From Siniperca chuatsi (lineage: Eukaryota > Chordata > Actinopteri > Centrarchiformes > Sinipercidae): a DNA stretch of 64,000 nucleotides. Below the pieces are notes generated by a model, which did no database searches, was not told the DNA's origin, and was given only the letters and a program-made list of their open reading frames with translations. Made by a program: the position numbers and the translations under genes. Shown one piece after another: positions 32,460-44,399 of this stretch; the stretch's first letter is position 1, and each line of letters starts with the position of its first letter. The stretch spans positions 10,013,822 through 10,077,821 of the forward strand of contig NC_058055.1 of assembly GCF_020085105.1 (NCBI RefSeq), written 5' to 3'.

Positions 32460-34299
32460 CACAACATTGGTCAAAAGGTCATTGGTGATTTATGGAATCT
32501 CTGAGGAACCCGAGCCTTGTGAAGTTTGACCACTGAATAAACTCCACTCACTCTACAACTACACTCACCTATACTGCACTAACACTGAGCGCAATCTCAG
32601 TTTCCAGCCTCAGCAGGAGATGTCTGGCTCTACTGTCTTGAGATGACCTGCTCATTATTTTCAGGAAACACGTGGCAATTATAAGCTAAAAATATGGCTG
32701 CCCCCCTCTGGCTTGAGATGATTAGTAGTTCAAATGTCACACTGTGGCATTATAATGGTGCTAAAACTTATTTCCTGCGTTTTTTTTAATGAATTTGTTT
32801 GCCTCACTATTATAAACATTATTCGATAAGGTTTAAATGCTTTATTTAAATGCATCATACAGTAGTTTGCATAAATATGATCATTTTCACACATTAGCTT
32901 GTGAAATAATTTAATAATTTATGCACTGGATTTAGGACATTCCACCGAAAACACTATACTTTGAGACTTCAATGGATGTCAATATCAAATTACGAGTCCT
33001 ACTACTATACATAATGTTAATAGTTGAGACCAATAATAGGTAGGGTGTTCCTTGTGGTCCAACAAGAAACCTCATGAAAACCAGCTGTTGTCATCCTCTT
33101 CTGAAGCATGAAGGTTGATGGCATTGGATGTTTCTACTGTTCTGGATCATTGAAAACATCAACATGAAGCAGACTGTAATTTTCGCTGTCTTTATACATT
33201 ACAACTGATCAGTCAGAATGAAACAATCAGCTTGACAAATCGCAGATTGAATTGAGATGAAAGTTAGCCTTTTGGCTAAATTGCGCATTAACAGCACTGT
33301 TTATTGACATGCATTGTAAATTGCATATTAAGGTTAGTTGGGAAAAATTTGAAAGGGAAAAGCAAATTGTATAACACTGTTAATTTTGTGCCAATGTCAT
33401 GTTTAAATCCTGGATTATATATATAGATTTTTTTGTGTGCTGCCTGAAGCCTTTTACAAAGTAATTTTATATTTTATTGTTTAGTTATTGGTTATTATTA
33501 AATCCATTATAAAGTAATTCTGTTAGTAAGTAATGCATTGATGGGTTCATGCAGATATCAGTACGTACTCATGCATTTACGTACTCATTAAACTATCATG
33601 TAAAAATGATAGATACGCAGTACTGTAGACCTGAAGAGATCAGAATATTAATCAAACTCTGAAGTTCAACACCTGATACAGGGCTGACTGGTGAGATGAA
33701 GGCAGATGTGCTCTCTGTCTTCTACACCTGTCTGCTCCTGTCATTCCGCCATCAGACGGCAGGCAGCGGGAACCCCTGCCCTTACGTGCAGCACCAGACG
33801 AGATTAAAGGGATGAACAGACAGAGAAACTGAAAGTCATGCTCAACAAATCCTCCCACACAGTCTGCAGCAACAACAAAAAGCCCTCTGAGAGGAGCTGG
33901 AAGCTGCACAGCACAACCACAGTTGCTGCTGAGCAAACTCCACCGGAGCAGTTTTGAGTTGAGTGCCTTGCTCAAGGGTACCTCAGCGGTGTTAAAGATA
34001 CAGGGGCAAGCTCTGCTCTTAAATTTCTCCCACTTAAATTGATCCTGCTGAACTGGCAAACTTCTAGTCACATGATGCTTCTCTAATGTTTAGGCCACTG
34101 CTAAACATTAGTTTCAGTAGCAGAGGAGAATCAAGGTTGATGCTACACTTCTGTCAGGACTTGAAACACCTTGGTCCGTGCTTGGTAGATGTAACTGAGT
34201 GATTAAAGGACCAATTATGTGAAGCAAACCTTTTGTCACGTGTAGAGTTTGAGTTGAAGTGAAGTTGAGGTGTGATGAAGGCTTGAAATAGAGGAACAG
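32460..34299. other. Intergenic, kinase gene to THIK channel
   Basis: No exon-like ORF, RNA gene or intact element is seen on either strand. The sequence is AT-rich and non-coding; the 139-codon minus-strand ORF near 33652-34071 has no family resemblance. The right part may hold promoter sequence for the channel. Confidence 0.5.
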
Positions 34300-34530
34300 C
34301 GCTTTTAAAATGAAAAGATGACTGCACCAGTCAGGGTGTGCTCAAAGACGGAGGGGGTGGGCAGGGGATGATGATGTCAGTGTGTGACAGATGAAACATC
34401 AGACAGCCTTTCAGTTTGCACAAAAAACTCAAGGGGCTTCCTCTTGCTGGTCATTGTTCAGCAGATCCATGGAACGAGCACAGCAGACCAACAGCGGTCA
34501 GGGAACGGACGCTGATGTCAACGAGACCAG
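34300..34530 (+). other. Probable 5' UTR exon of the THIK channel with upstream ATG
   Basis: The segment ends in a GTACTATG-type donor (GAGACCAG|GTACTA) after 34530. The candidate acceptor is TTGTTGCAG at 35042-35050, just upstream of the channel start. It contains an ATG at 34469 in good context (atccATGG) that is out of frame with the channel. The 5' limit is a guess. A transcript starting closer to the channel could instead use an in-frame ATG at 35015. Confidence 0.4.
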
Positions 34531-35077
34531 GTACTATGTGTTTTTTTACTTTAAACCTCGACTGTTTGATCTGTGTGTGGATTTCGTATCAGAAACTGCC
34601 ACTGACTAAAAATGTTTTCATGAATTTAGTGGGGTTTTTTTATCATGACGTCTTTATGATATACTGATTAAACCAAAGCTTAGCATGTTTTCAGTCAGAT
34701 TTCTGTGGTTAAAATCATTTTGTATTAATTAGGGGGAAAAATAAAGCACATACACTTATGCTAAATAAAATAATATTTACATTGTAGTAAACATACTACA
34801 AATATATGTCTTTTTTGTTTTCTTACAGGCTATATTCTCTTCAGATGCATCATTTTTCACCTCAAAGCAGCCTTTAGTAACCTCCTTCAAGAGATGTTTT
34901 TCAAACCTGTGCAATTTTAGAGCTGCATGTATTGCTGTGTATGTAAACCAAAAGTGCTTTACATAGCCAGTGCATGCCTGTTGGGGCGGGGGATGCATGT
35001 AACACATACTGTGAGTGTGTGACTGGCGGAGGCAGTGCATGTTGTTGCAGGGGTGTATCTGTGCTGCTGCTGTGCTC

Positions 35078-36582
35078 ATGGCTCAGAGGAGGGCTGCTGG
35101 TGGCTGCTGCTGCCCCAGGGCGCCCATGAATGAAGACAATGCCCGTTTCTGCCTGCTGGCTGGGCTCATCCTGCTCTACTTATTGTGTGGGGCGGCCATC
35201 TTCTCAGCCCTGGAACACCCCTTTGAGCTGCACGCCCGCCACCTCTGGAAACAACAGCTGGACAACTTCACCCGGCGATACAGAGTCAACCTGGGAGCCC
35301 TGCACACTCTGCTGCGGCAGTACGAGGAAGCAAACGGAGCTGGGATCAGAGTGGACACATTGAGGCCACGCTGGGACTTTTCTGGAGCTTTCTACTTTGT
35401 GGGCACAGTGGTCTCCACTATTGGTAAGTCTTGCACCTTTTTTGTTTTTCGGAGATGCTAATTGGAAAGTTCTTAGATGATGATGATAATAATAATGAGA
35501 TATCAACTCCAAATGTCGCTGTTTATCAACCTTGACCTTTTAACCTTTAATATTTAATTTTGTGTTTCTCCTCTCCAGGCTTTGGTATGACCACACCAGC
35601 GACCATAGCTGGAAAAATATTCTTAATCTTCTATGGTCTCATTGGCTGTGCTGCCACCATCCTCTTCTTTAACCTCTTCCTGGAGAGGATCATCACGATG
35701 TTAGCTTACATCATGCGCTGGTGTCATGAGCGTCGGCTGAGGTGTGCTGGAGTCAGGGTGGTGTCGAGCAGGGAGGAGTCGTCTGGCGAGGAGGACAGCC
35801 TGGAGGGCTGGAAGCCGTCAGTCTATTACGTGATGCTGATCCTGGGTGTGGCATCGGTTGTGATTGCATGCAGTGCCTCCACTCTGTACAGCTCCATGGA
35901 GAACTGGAGCTACGTGGACTCCCTCTACTTCTGTTTTGTGGCCTTCAGCACCATCGGCTTTGGGGACCTGGTGAGCAGTCAGAGGCAGCAGTATGAGTCT
36001 CAGGAGGCCTACCGGCTTGGGAACTGCCTTTTCATCTTAATGGGGGTGTGTTGTATTTATTCACTTTTCAATGTCATTTCTATTATCATCAAGCAAACTC
36101 TCACCTGGATCGTGGGTAAGCTGGTTTGCTCGGGGCGGCCCTGCTCCTGCTTTACACCTAGCTGCCGGTTGCTCTGCTGCCCTTGCCTCCAGAAGAAAAA
36201 TCACAACCAGAGGCGTCTGCCTGCACACCTCAGGCAAAAGCGCTTAAAACGCAACACCGTGCAGCCCATCTCATCCCACTGCCCTGCAGGAAGACACTGC
36301 TACACGGAGGGCTCGGTGGAGACAGTGTGTGACAGCGAGACGGATGCAGGTGCAGTGGCTGACGGGGTATATGTGGGGCGTCGTCTGTCAGGAGAGATGA
36401 TCTCTGTCAATGAGTTCATGGTGTCCAATAAGGTTTCTCTGGCACTGCTGCAGAAGCAACTGAGCGAAACAGCTCATCAGGGCCCACGGCAGAGCTACGG
36501 CCATCAAAATGGATTCTCTGGTGGTGTGGGGGCCTTGGCCATTATGAATAATCGCCTACAGGAAACCAGTGTGGATAGGTAA
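35078..36582 (+). CDS. THIK-type two-pore-domain K+ channel (kcnk12/kcnk13 family)
   Basis: A plasma-membrane background K+ channel subunit. Exons are 35078-35423 and 35579-36582; the single intron interrupts the first pore filter (TIG|FG), as known for K2P genes. The product is 449 residues. It has a Cys-rich N-terminus, MNEDNARF, M1 (about 23-43), a possible N-glycosylation site NFT (63), pore 1 TVVSTIGFG (filter 114-118), M2, a GWKPSVYYVML M3, pore 2 AFSTIGFGD (filter 240-244) and M4 with GVCCIYSLFNVISI. A Cys-rich stretch follows M4, then the THIK tail blocks RRLSGEMIS, KVSLALLQKQLSETA and GFSGGVGALAIMNNR. It is slightly longer than human KCNK12 (430) and KCNK13 (408). It looks closer to KCNK13 by eye, but the locus fits neither human gene, so a third paralogue is possible. 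Confidence 0.93.
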
Positions 36583-36599
36583 CACCACTAAGATGTTAT

Positions 36600-39595
36600 T
36601 CTTGTGTACATTGCTTTGGGTTCTCTATACTGGAGCCGAAATCCAACCTATTTCCTTACTGAGTTATTTGAAGAAAGTCAATAATTTGTCCTCTCAGTAT
36701 GACAAAACCAAATTCTAAGAATAGAATAAAATGTTCTTCTAATTATCATCACACCTCTGAGCAATTTCAGTAGAAGTCTATGCAGATAGTAGCAGACCTC
36801 CAGCATGGATTCTGGACATCAAATAATTGAATACATTTTGTTCTGTGTAGAGAAAGAGAGCAAAAAGACGAATACAATTGAAAGAATTCAACATCACTGT
36901 GAAGAGAGGTATTATGTCCTGAAGTGATTGGCTCATACAAAAGCAATCAGATGAAAGAAGCAGTGAAGGACCACTTAAAGGGGACTGCTGATTTAAGAGT
37001 GCTGCACATGTCCCCTGAGCTCCTCAATAAATATGGTTGTATGTGAGGTGGTATTAGTGACATAAACACAATGTCTACAGTCACCTCTTAGATAACTAGC
37101 TGCATATATAAAACATATGAATTGTGATTTTGTTTCTCAAACCCACTACAGGAGCTCACGAGCACTGAGAAAGAGACATTTTAATTTGTTGATTGCTCAC
37201 AAGTCACCCATCTTGTTCCATCAATGCATGTCATTGAAATTCATAGTAATCACGAAAGAGCGCTGAGTTCCAGGGTTTTCAATAGAGGCCATCTAATCAA
37301 ACGTAGCCTGTAGAGGACGTCCTTATGTCAGTAAGTGCTGTACAGATAGTCGCAGGATTACATCAACAGAGCGGAGAGTAAGATTCAGGCTCTCGTCTAA
37401 ATGGAGGATATCATTTACTATGCAAGAAAACCCATTTTAATCCTTTTGCTGTCATTCTGTATATATATGATTGGGATGATGAGAAAAGCGTCCTCCTTAG
37501 GGATCTCACAAGAAACATAATCATCCATATTCTTCTAGTGGTCACGCTTGACTGTTACTATTTTCAAAACAACACGAAAAATAATTCTTCAGTGGGGTAT
37601 TGTGGGTAAAAATACGGCAAGTTTTCAGTCAAATATTCTTTATTTAGGTTTAAAACAATCATGACTCTTAACATGTAACATCTATACGCAGAAAAATACC
37701 CACTGAAATAATATAACAATGCAGTATGATGCAGATAAAATGACCCATCCTGAAACTGATTCGTTCTGATTGTTTGTTTTATCACCTATATAAAAGTTAA
37801 ATAAGGCAGCACAGTACATATCATCCAACTTATGGAAAAAACACATTTCACATACATTGTATTGAAGAGTGTGTTTAGAAACATGGTTGATGGTATATAG
37901 AGAAAGAATTGCAAAAATGTGTACATGTAGAATTTATGTAAAATATATGTTGATTGGTCAGTAAATATAGACTTTAGGGTATTTGGCCAATTTTTGGATA
38001 CTTTTAGTTAATTTTTTTTGGCACAATCAAACCGCAACATGCTGTATAGCTCTTTTGATAATGTTCTATCAAATTATTCGAACGAATAACACATTTTCCA
38101 AACATCACTTCTGCCAAGTGGATCTTATTCTACATGTTTAAAACAAACACAAAATTGTAAAATTAAACAGAAGAGTTCAAGAAGAGTTTAGATTATGTGT
38201 GAAATGTATTTTTTCTTGATTAAGCGCGTGTATGCAAGGGCGTGACTTTGGGTTGAACATTGGGGGGGGTTGAGATCTCTACCCATGAAGGGTTTTTTGC
38301 AAATAGACTTGTCAATGTCTGTTTCGCATTCATTTTAAGGGGAAGAGACATACCAGAACAACATGCTCTACATATCTCAACTTGTGCAGTTGAATAGCAG
38401 AAAATTATTTACTTTGTATAAAAGCACCAAATGTGTAACGTTTCCTTTGTTGTTCCAGTAGTATGTTCCAGACATTTATCACTTCCACAACATATCTTAA
38501 GCCATTTGATAGTTATGTCACAATTTAAGTGTACTCAATCCCTATTATTCTCTTATAATTATTGAATTACATTGAATCGAGAAAATCAACCACTTTCTCA
38601 TATTTTATATTTTATGAGAATATTTAAGTTTTTCATTCAGTTCATCATTATGATATGATATTTGGGGGGGTTGTACTGGCCAGTTTTGATTATGGGGGTG
38701 TATGTGTATGTATTGAGATTGAATTAGTAAAATTAAAAATTTAATCAGTGTTTATTTGCCTGTCACTTTTGACCATGAGGGAAAAAGTTAGCACTGTTAG
38801 CACTGCCTGTTGAAACAAATGGATATATGTTAGCTAGCACTGACAATGTTTCAGTCAACACATTTTTCCTTAAATTATTCTTTTATTATATCTTATATTA
38901 TATCTTTTATTATACTTAAAATATATTTATCTTTAAAATATAACCTTACATATACTCACATTCCTTATTTTATCGAATGAAAATGTACAATTTCACAGTT
39001 GGCTGTTATTCATTGTCATTTGAAATTATCATCTGTATCTTCTGTTCACTGAATATGAGGCAGAGGTTTGTTGCTGGATCAGTGTCTCTGAGTATGTTTT
39101 ACAAAATGTCCTTCTTGTATAAATATAAACTGTATCAGGCTTTATTAGATCTATTTTTGCATTGTATTTGTTATGACAAGATTCTGCTTGCTGGCATGAC
39201 GTAAACAAACGCCCCTGTCTGTTAATCATCTCCCTTTTAGTCAAATTGCACACATGAAAAAAAACGTTTTAATACTGACATTAATTACAGTCCCTCCATG
39301 GATTCTTGGAGACAGAATTCAGCTGGGCTTCTCAGAAGCCTTCCAGGCCCTGGACAGACAGGTAATGGAGAAAATAATGGTGAATATACCGTGCATAGTG
39401 AAGGAAATAATGGTTAGAATGGGGCAGATGTGTAGTTTATACTCACATTTGGCAGTGTGGGATTGTGTGTCTCTCTTTGTTGATAGTAAGCAGAAATAAT
39501 GCAGTTCCTTCTGTAACACACAGAGGTAACGTGGTGTAATTTCCTAATAGAGGGTATAAATGCACACATACACATAAACACTAATTTTGCATCTC
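36600..39595. other. Convergent intergenic region, THIK channel to ppm1n
   Basis: It contains the channel 3' UTR and probably the ppm1n 3' UTR; a minus-strand AATAAA occurs at 37639-37644, among other candidates. The remainder is AT-rich with no convincing ORF. Runs of seven or eight G near 38264 and 38664 lie in similar contexts and may mark two decayed copies of one repeat. Confidence 0.45.
36725..36730 (+). terminator. Candidate THIK channel poly(A) signal
   Basis: AATAAA 143 nt after the stop; a second one lies at 37026-37031. Either could end the transcript. Confidence 0.5.
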
Positions 39596-42500
39596 TTACT
39601 TGCTCTGTATGCCTCCACCTGGTGGTAATCCAGGGATGACAGTGGATGCGAGGACTGTGAGGACAGACAGCAGGTCAGGTTCCTCCCCATTTACACACAG
39701 CTCATCATAAATCTCTGTCGGATATTAAAGCAAAAACATAGAAACAAACATATAAGCACATTTGGAAAGTTTCTGGCAATTCTTTCAGGTTTTACATGCA
39801 GCTTAAAGAATAAGCCTAGAGTTATTCTCTATTTTTGATATTGTCAACAAACTATCTGTCTCTCAATAATTTCAGCCCCAAGCCTATTTGTTCTTGTAGA
39901 AGACGTGCATCTTTAAAAATGGGGCACACACAAATTTAGTTTCATTGTTAAAAAGGCTGCCAAAACAGCTGGGCAGTGTAGATTTTGGTAACTCATCAGG
40001 GGTAAATAGTGCATTTGTTGGGGACTATTTTCAGCTGCGGATTAATACACATTTGGAGCTGTAGTGAGTATTTACCACATAAGAACAATGCACTGTATGT
40101 GGGATTGACTCAAAATTGACATGAACATGTCACCCAGTGCAACAGTGTAGCTCACTGATGTGTTTTTAGTAGTTTTTGGACAACAGTGGAGCTCTATGGC
40201 ACAGGATCCATTCATTGTTGATTTTGGTTGACAAAAAAAGTATAAGTAAGTATAACATCATAGCCTATATACTTTTAAAGATTAAAATTGAGAACTGTTA
40301 AAAGAATGGTGTTGATTGTTTTTGTATTAGAATAAATTCTTAGTGGCCTGCCGCCCCCACAAAGCTTCCTGCCCTCATGAACCAGGACAAGTACAGAAGA
40401 GTTTCATCTCAGTGTGATTCAACTGCAAACCATGAACCTCAAGAAAACAGAAAAGTGTCAGGATTTCAACATTAAATCATGACAAAAACACAGTCTCCAA
40501 ATGTCTAATATGACAGTGCATGCCCTTGTATATCATCTGTACCCACACACCTGCTACTTTGGACTCCAGCAGGTCTTCCAGCTCGGCCTCCTGATGTAAT
40601 GCCTCTGCTGACAGCTGGGGGGCTCCAGGGAAGCACAGCAGGATGATGCTGATGTTGTCCAAGCTGCCCTGTGGAGCGAAGTGGTGTCAGCAGAGGTGAG
40701 TAATGATGGCTGACTTCGCAAATGTCAACATAAAAAACATTATTTCATCCTGGGTGAACAGTTTTAGAAATAGATCATTTTCACCTCAGTGTTTGCACAC
40801 CAGTGTCACACAGATGCAGTGGAGCAGGAAAATGTAAATGAACTGTGGAAGATGCTGTGACATTTTGAGGTCATTGTGCAGATCCAAGCTGAATCTCTGT
40901 TACATAACAGAATGAAGTGATAGACATAACGGACAAACAGAGGGCAGCATGGATGTTAGTTTGTGCACATGTGGCCCATGTCTATCCTGAAGCGCTTCTT
41001 TGACTCTAAAGAAGATAGAAAAAGATAAAAAGATAGACAATGATCCCAATTTCTTTTATTAATTACCTTGAGGTTCTGTGAACCCTGGTTATAAATAGGG
41101 ATGGGTTGAATGAGGGGGTTTGCTTCACTTGTTAAGGTAGAAGATATGCATCAATCACATTATGGGTACATCATAACGCAATAAAGCTTTTCTTGCTGAA
41201 AAGCATAAGTCTTCTTGACAAGCTAATTCCCTTATTCTACAGATTAGTTACTGTATAGTGAAAAATGTTCACTAAACACCCTTAAATCTAGCAGCTATAA
41301 TATGAGTGGAGCTGGCTGTAGTGGAACAATTATTCTCCCTCTCTGGTCTGAATTTTTTTTTTATGTCTAAGGACGGTACAATGAGCAATTCTGTTTTCTT
41401 GAACATCAACCTTCAACTGTCTGACACTCTCACAGAGAGAGTGGCTGAAATGAGTCCTCATAGAAACCCAGAATAATCCCATCTAACCTATTCTGACACC
41501 TCTGCAGTCTATTTCAAGATGGTCTGTCACATCATGAACAGCAGCTATAGTCTAAATGAGACTGAACCAAACCTCTAGCAGAAGTCAGAGCTGCTTTTTC
41601 AGTCTATTTGCAGAATGTGTGCTGTTACAGCCACAGACGCTATTCTCTAGTTAAATTTTAGACCTTCACTACAATATGGCCACAAACATGTTTAAAGTGG
41701 CCATAATCAATATTTTTATTTTTTAATCAGAATCAGAATCGGAAATACTTTATTGATCCCCGAGGGGAAACTCTTTGTTACAGCTGCTCACTATCACGTC
41801 ACACAGGAGAAGAAGTTCTAATAGAATAGAAATAGACATAATAATAAATAAGTCTGCAATCAAATCGAAATATAATACACTATAATACACCTAATCAAAA
41901 TAGGCGGGTATGAAGTATAAAGCTAAGTAAGTGTACAGTACAATGTAATAATATAAGTAAGTAATAGTAGTGCAATCATGTGTACCGTCAAATTGAGTGT
42001 GGCAGATTAAACCAGCTTATTATTGATATTTTACTATGTGAAAGGCTTTTAGCGTCTTTGAGCTGATTGTTTTGTTTTCTTGCTACCTGCCCAGCACAGC
42101 TGACAGACAAAGTTAGCAACAAGCTAGTGAAGCAAGTGGAACATCTTGCTACACAGCCAGATATTTTTCTCAGGAGTTGAAGGAGGGCTCGGTATCTGTT
42201 GGATGAGTAAATAAGCAATCGCTAACAAGTTTGCCATATCGACTTAAAAGGTGATAATATTTCAGTGTTGCTTTGCACAGATTTCACCACCTTAAACTTC
42301 CAAACCAGTGGATTTTCTCAGTTTCATTGCAGTACCAGCAACCACGCGTGCACACAGACCAAATGGCAACATAAAACCAAAATATTACATAGATTTTCAC
42401 TAAGTAAACTTTAAACCTTTTATCTTTATGAACAAGTCATTTGCATACAGTATGTAGAAAGAAATAACCAGACCTAGAAGTCATTTTTATACACAAGAAA

Positions 42501-44398
42501 AATGAGAGGATCCAGCACATTCCCCTGTGGAACGCCACACTCTTAGTTTAAACAGCAAGATACTATGTTCCTTTCTAATCCACTAATCAAAGCTGTTGGA
42601 TGAAAAAGTTTGATATAAGACATTCTAAAAAAAAAAATAATTTTATATATATATATGTATATAAGAAAAGGTGTGACTGGAGCACATTTTTTGAAAGCCT
42701 AATTGATTGTGATTGGTTAGGCATGTGTACTATTAACCAAATAGAAACTGTCCCTAAGTTACTTTCATAAAGCTGAGCTCTTTTCTCAAAAAGTGGAATG
42801 ACCCTGGCAGCCTTCAGATTAAGCCAAACCACCTCAACACAGTCACAGTTTAAGGGATTATGTTATTACATAAAATCCACAACCCATTAAACATTATGTA
42901 ACACAGTTTTACACTGAAATTGTGTTTTGTGTTTATAATCAGTTAAAAGGATTTGCCATTTAAACTACTGAACATTTAGAAATGCACAAGGTGCTGGATC
43001 ACTTTGTATTTACGAGGGATTAAGATAATATGCACACTGGTTTTAACAGCAGGTTCTGACCTTATAGAGACAGAGGTCAATGACTTGAGTGCAGACGTCC
43101 CTCAGGTCAGTGCAGACACGCAGCCGGTTGTGGATGAAGGCGCACAGCTCCTCGTTGCTAATGGTGTCCCATACCCCATCGCAGGCGAGCACCAGGAACT
43201 CATCTGCTGGTGAGCGCTCCACCACACACACCTCTGGCTCCGGTGACACCATCTGCTGGATGGGTGTCAGGTTCTCTGCCCCCTTGTAGCTGAAGTCCCC
43301 CAGAGCACGGGACACTGCCAGGGAGCCGTTGATCCGTTGGATGGTCACAGAGCCGCCTGCGCTCTCAATACGCGCTTTCTCCAGAGGGCTGTAAGGTTTG
43401 TGGTCCTCAGTGGAGAAGCAAACCTGGCCAGACCTGCACAGCATGGCCCTTGAGTCACCACAGTTGGCGAAGTAGATGTAATACGGTGAGATGAGAGTGG
43501 CCACCACAGTGGTACCACCCCTCTCCCAGCCTTCTCGACGTGCCACAGAGTGCAGGTGCTTGTCTGTTTGCAGGAATCCCTCGATGATGGCTCCTCTCAC
43601 CTTTTCAGGATCGTCCTCTGGTCCCATTCCACCTGTGTGCACAAACAGATACAATGTTGGAATACCTTGTGTTTTCTGAATCTAGCATCTGATAAAAACA
43701 CATTATTGCATAGAATAGGACAGATATTTGCAGAATGCAATGAGAAATGATCAGCAATGATATTGATGTCTAATAAAGGAAAAATCATCTCTCTCTCTCT
43801 CTCACTGTAATAAGATTCTTTTCTCTTGGAAAAAAAACAAGATCAGAATATCTTAAACATAGCTGAGTATCATTACAATTAATCAAAATATTCTATTCCC
43901 TGATAAAAGATAACAACACTCAACAGGTTTGATCAAATATTTTCTCATCATTTCATTCATGCATTTCGGTTGCATATCTTTACCAATGGTCAGGATGTGA
44001 CCCAGAAGGTGCTGGGAGCAGTACTGTGCCACCGTGCTGCCTGCATGACCATCGAACACAGCGAAGAAGCTCCAGTCGGCCAGCTCTCCACCCAGCTGTG
44101 GCACACAGTTATGAAAGTCTTCCATGTTGGCCCTCCAGCCCTGCATGCTTCCCAGGGCGTAGGTGAGGCCCCAGCGGGCGCAGCCCTCCTCTGATAGCTT
44201 GTCCAGAACTGGACGGTCCAGGTAGGGGCTGGGCATCACCTCCTCCTTCTCCCTCTCCCCTGGCTGCTCTCCCTCTGCTGCTCCTCCACGGCCCCCCTTG
44301 AAGAAAGAACTGACCCTCTTCTCCGTCTCTTTCACCAGCTGCCGCATAAACGCAGGCATCTCCACGCTGCCTTTCCTGGCTGTCCTCATGGCTCGCAT
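39596..44398 (-). CDS. ppm1n: PPM1N-like PP2C (Mg/Mn-dependent) Ser/Thr phosphatase
   Basis: Exons on the minus strand: 44398-43984, 43632-43061, 40668-40551, 39714-39596; the phase is kept and the product is 407 residues (human PPM1N 430). PP2C motifs are in order: GSMQGWRANMEDFH (metal-binding E93/D94), FFAVFDGHAGS (D116-G-H), FANCGDSRAMLCRSG, FSTEDHKP, GSLAVSRALGDF, LACDGVWDT and GSLDNISIILLCFPGAP. The N-terminus is basic and Gly-rich (FFKGGRGGA) and the tail resembles the PPM1A/B/N C-terminal extension, ending GLPPGGGIQSK. The start used is the first of three in-frame Met codons (44398, 44389, and the Met of MPAF). The divergent rtn2 neighbour supports ppm1n over ppm1a or ppm1b. The stop at 39596-39598 overlaps a GTAAGA donor, so a further exon is possible. 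Confidence 0.92.
39806..40260. repeat. Dispersed repeat copy in the last ppm1n intron, related to 23345-23720
   Basis: The left end reads aagaataagcctagag and ttgatattgtcaacaaac. The right part holds acagtggagctctatggcacagga. The ccdc61 intron at 23345-23720 contains related words, including ggataagcctggtgat near 23350 and ctgtgccatagagctccattgt near 23448, which is the reverse complement of the second phrase. The two are therefore members of one family. No ORF is seen. Confidence 0.5.
41726..41975. repeat. Teleost non-LTR retroelement-type fragment in a ppm1n intron
   Basis: It starts with repeated aatcag units followed by ggaaatactttattgatccc and cgaggggaaactctttgtt, a phrase I recognise as a very common dispersed repeat in fish. 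It continues with an A/T-rich body (tagaaatagacataataat). The parent element is not assigned. Confidence 0.6.
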
Positions 44399-44399
44399 G

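Noticed and set aside
33652-34071. 139-codon minus-strand ORF in the kinase/THIK interval
   Set aside because: No recognisable motif, no splice context and no conserved neighbours; it is taken as chance.
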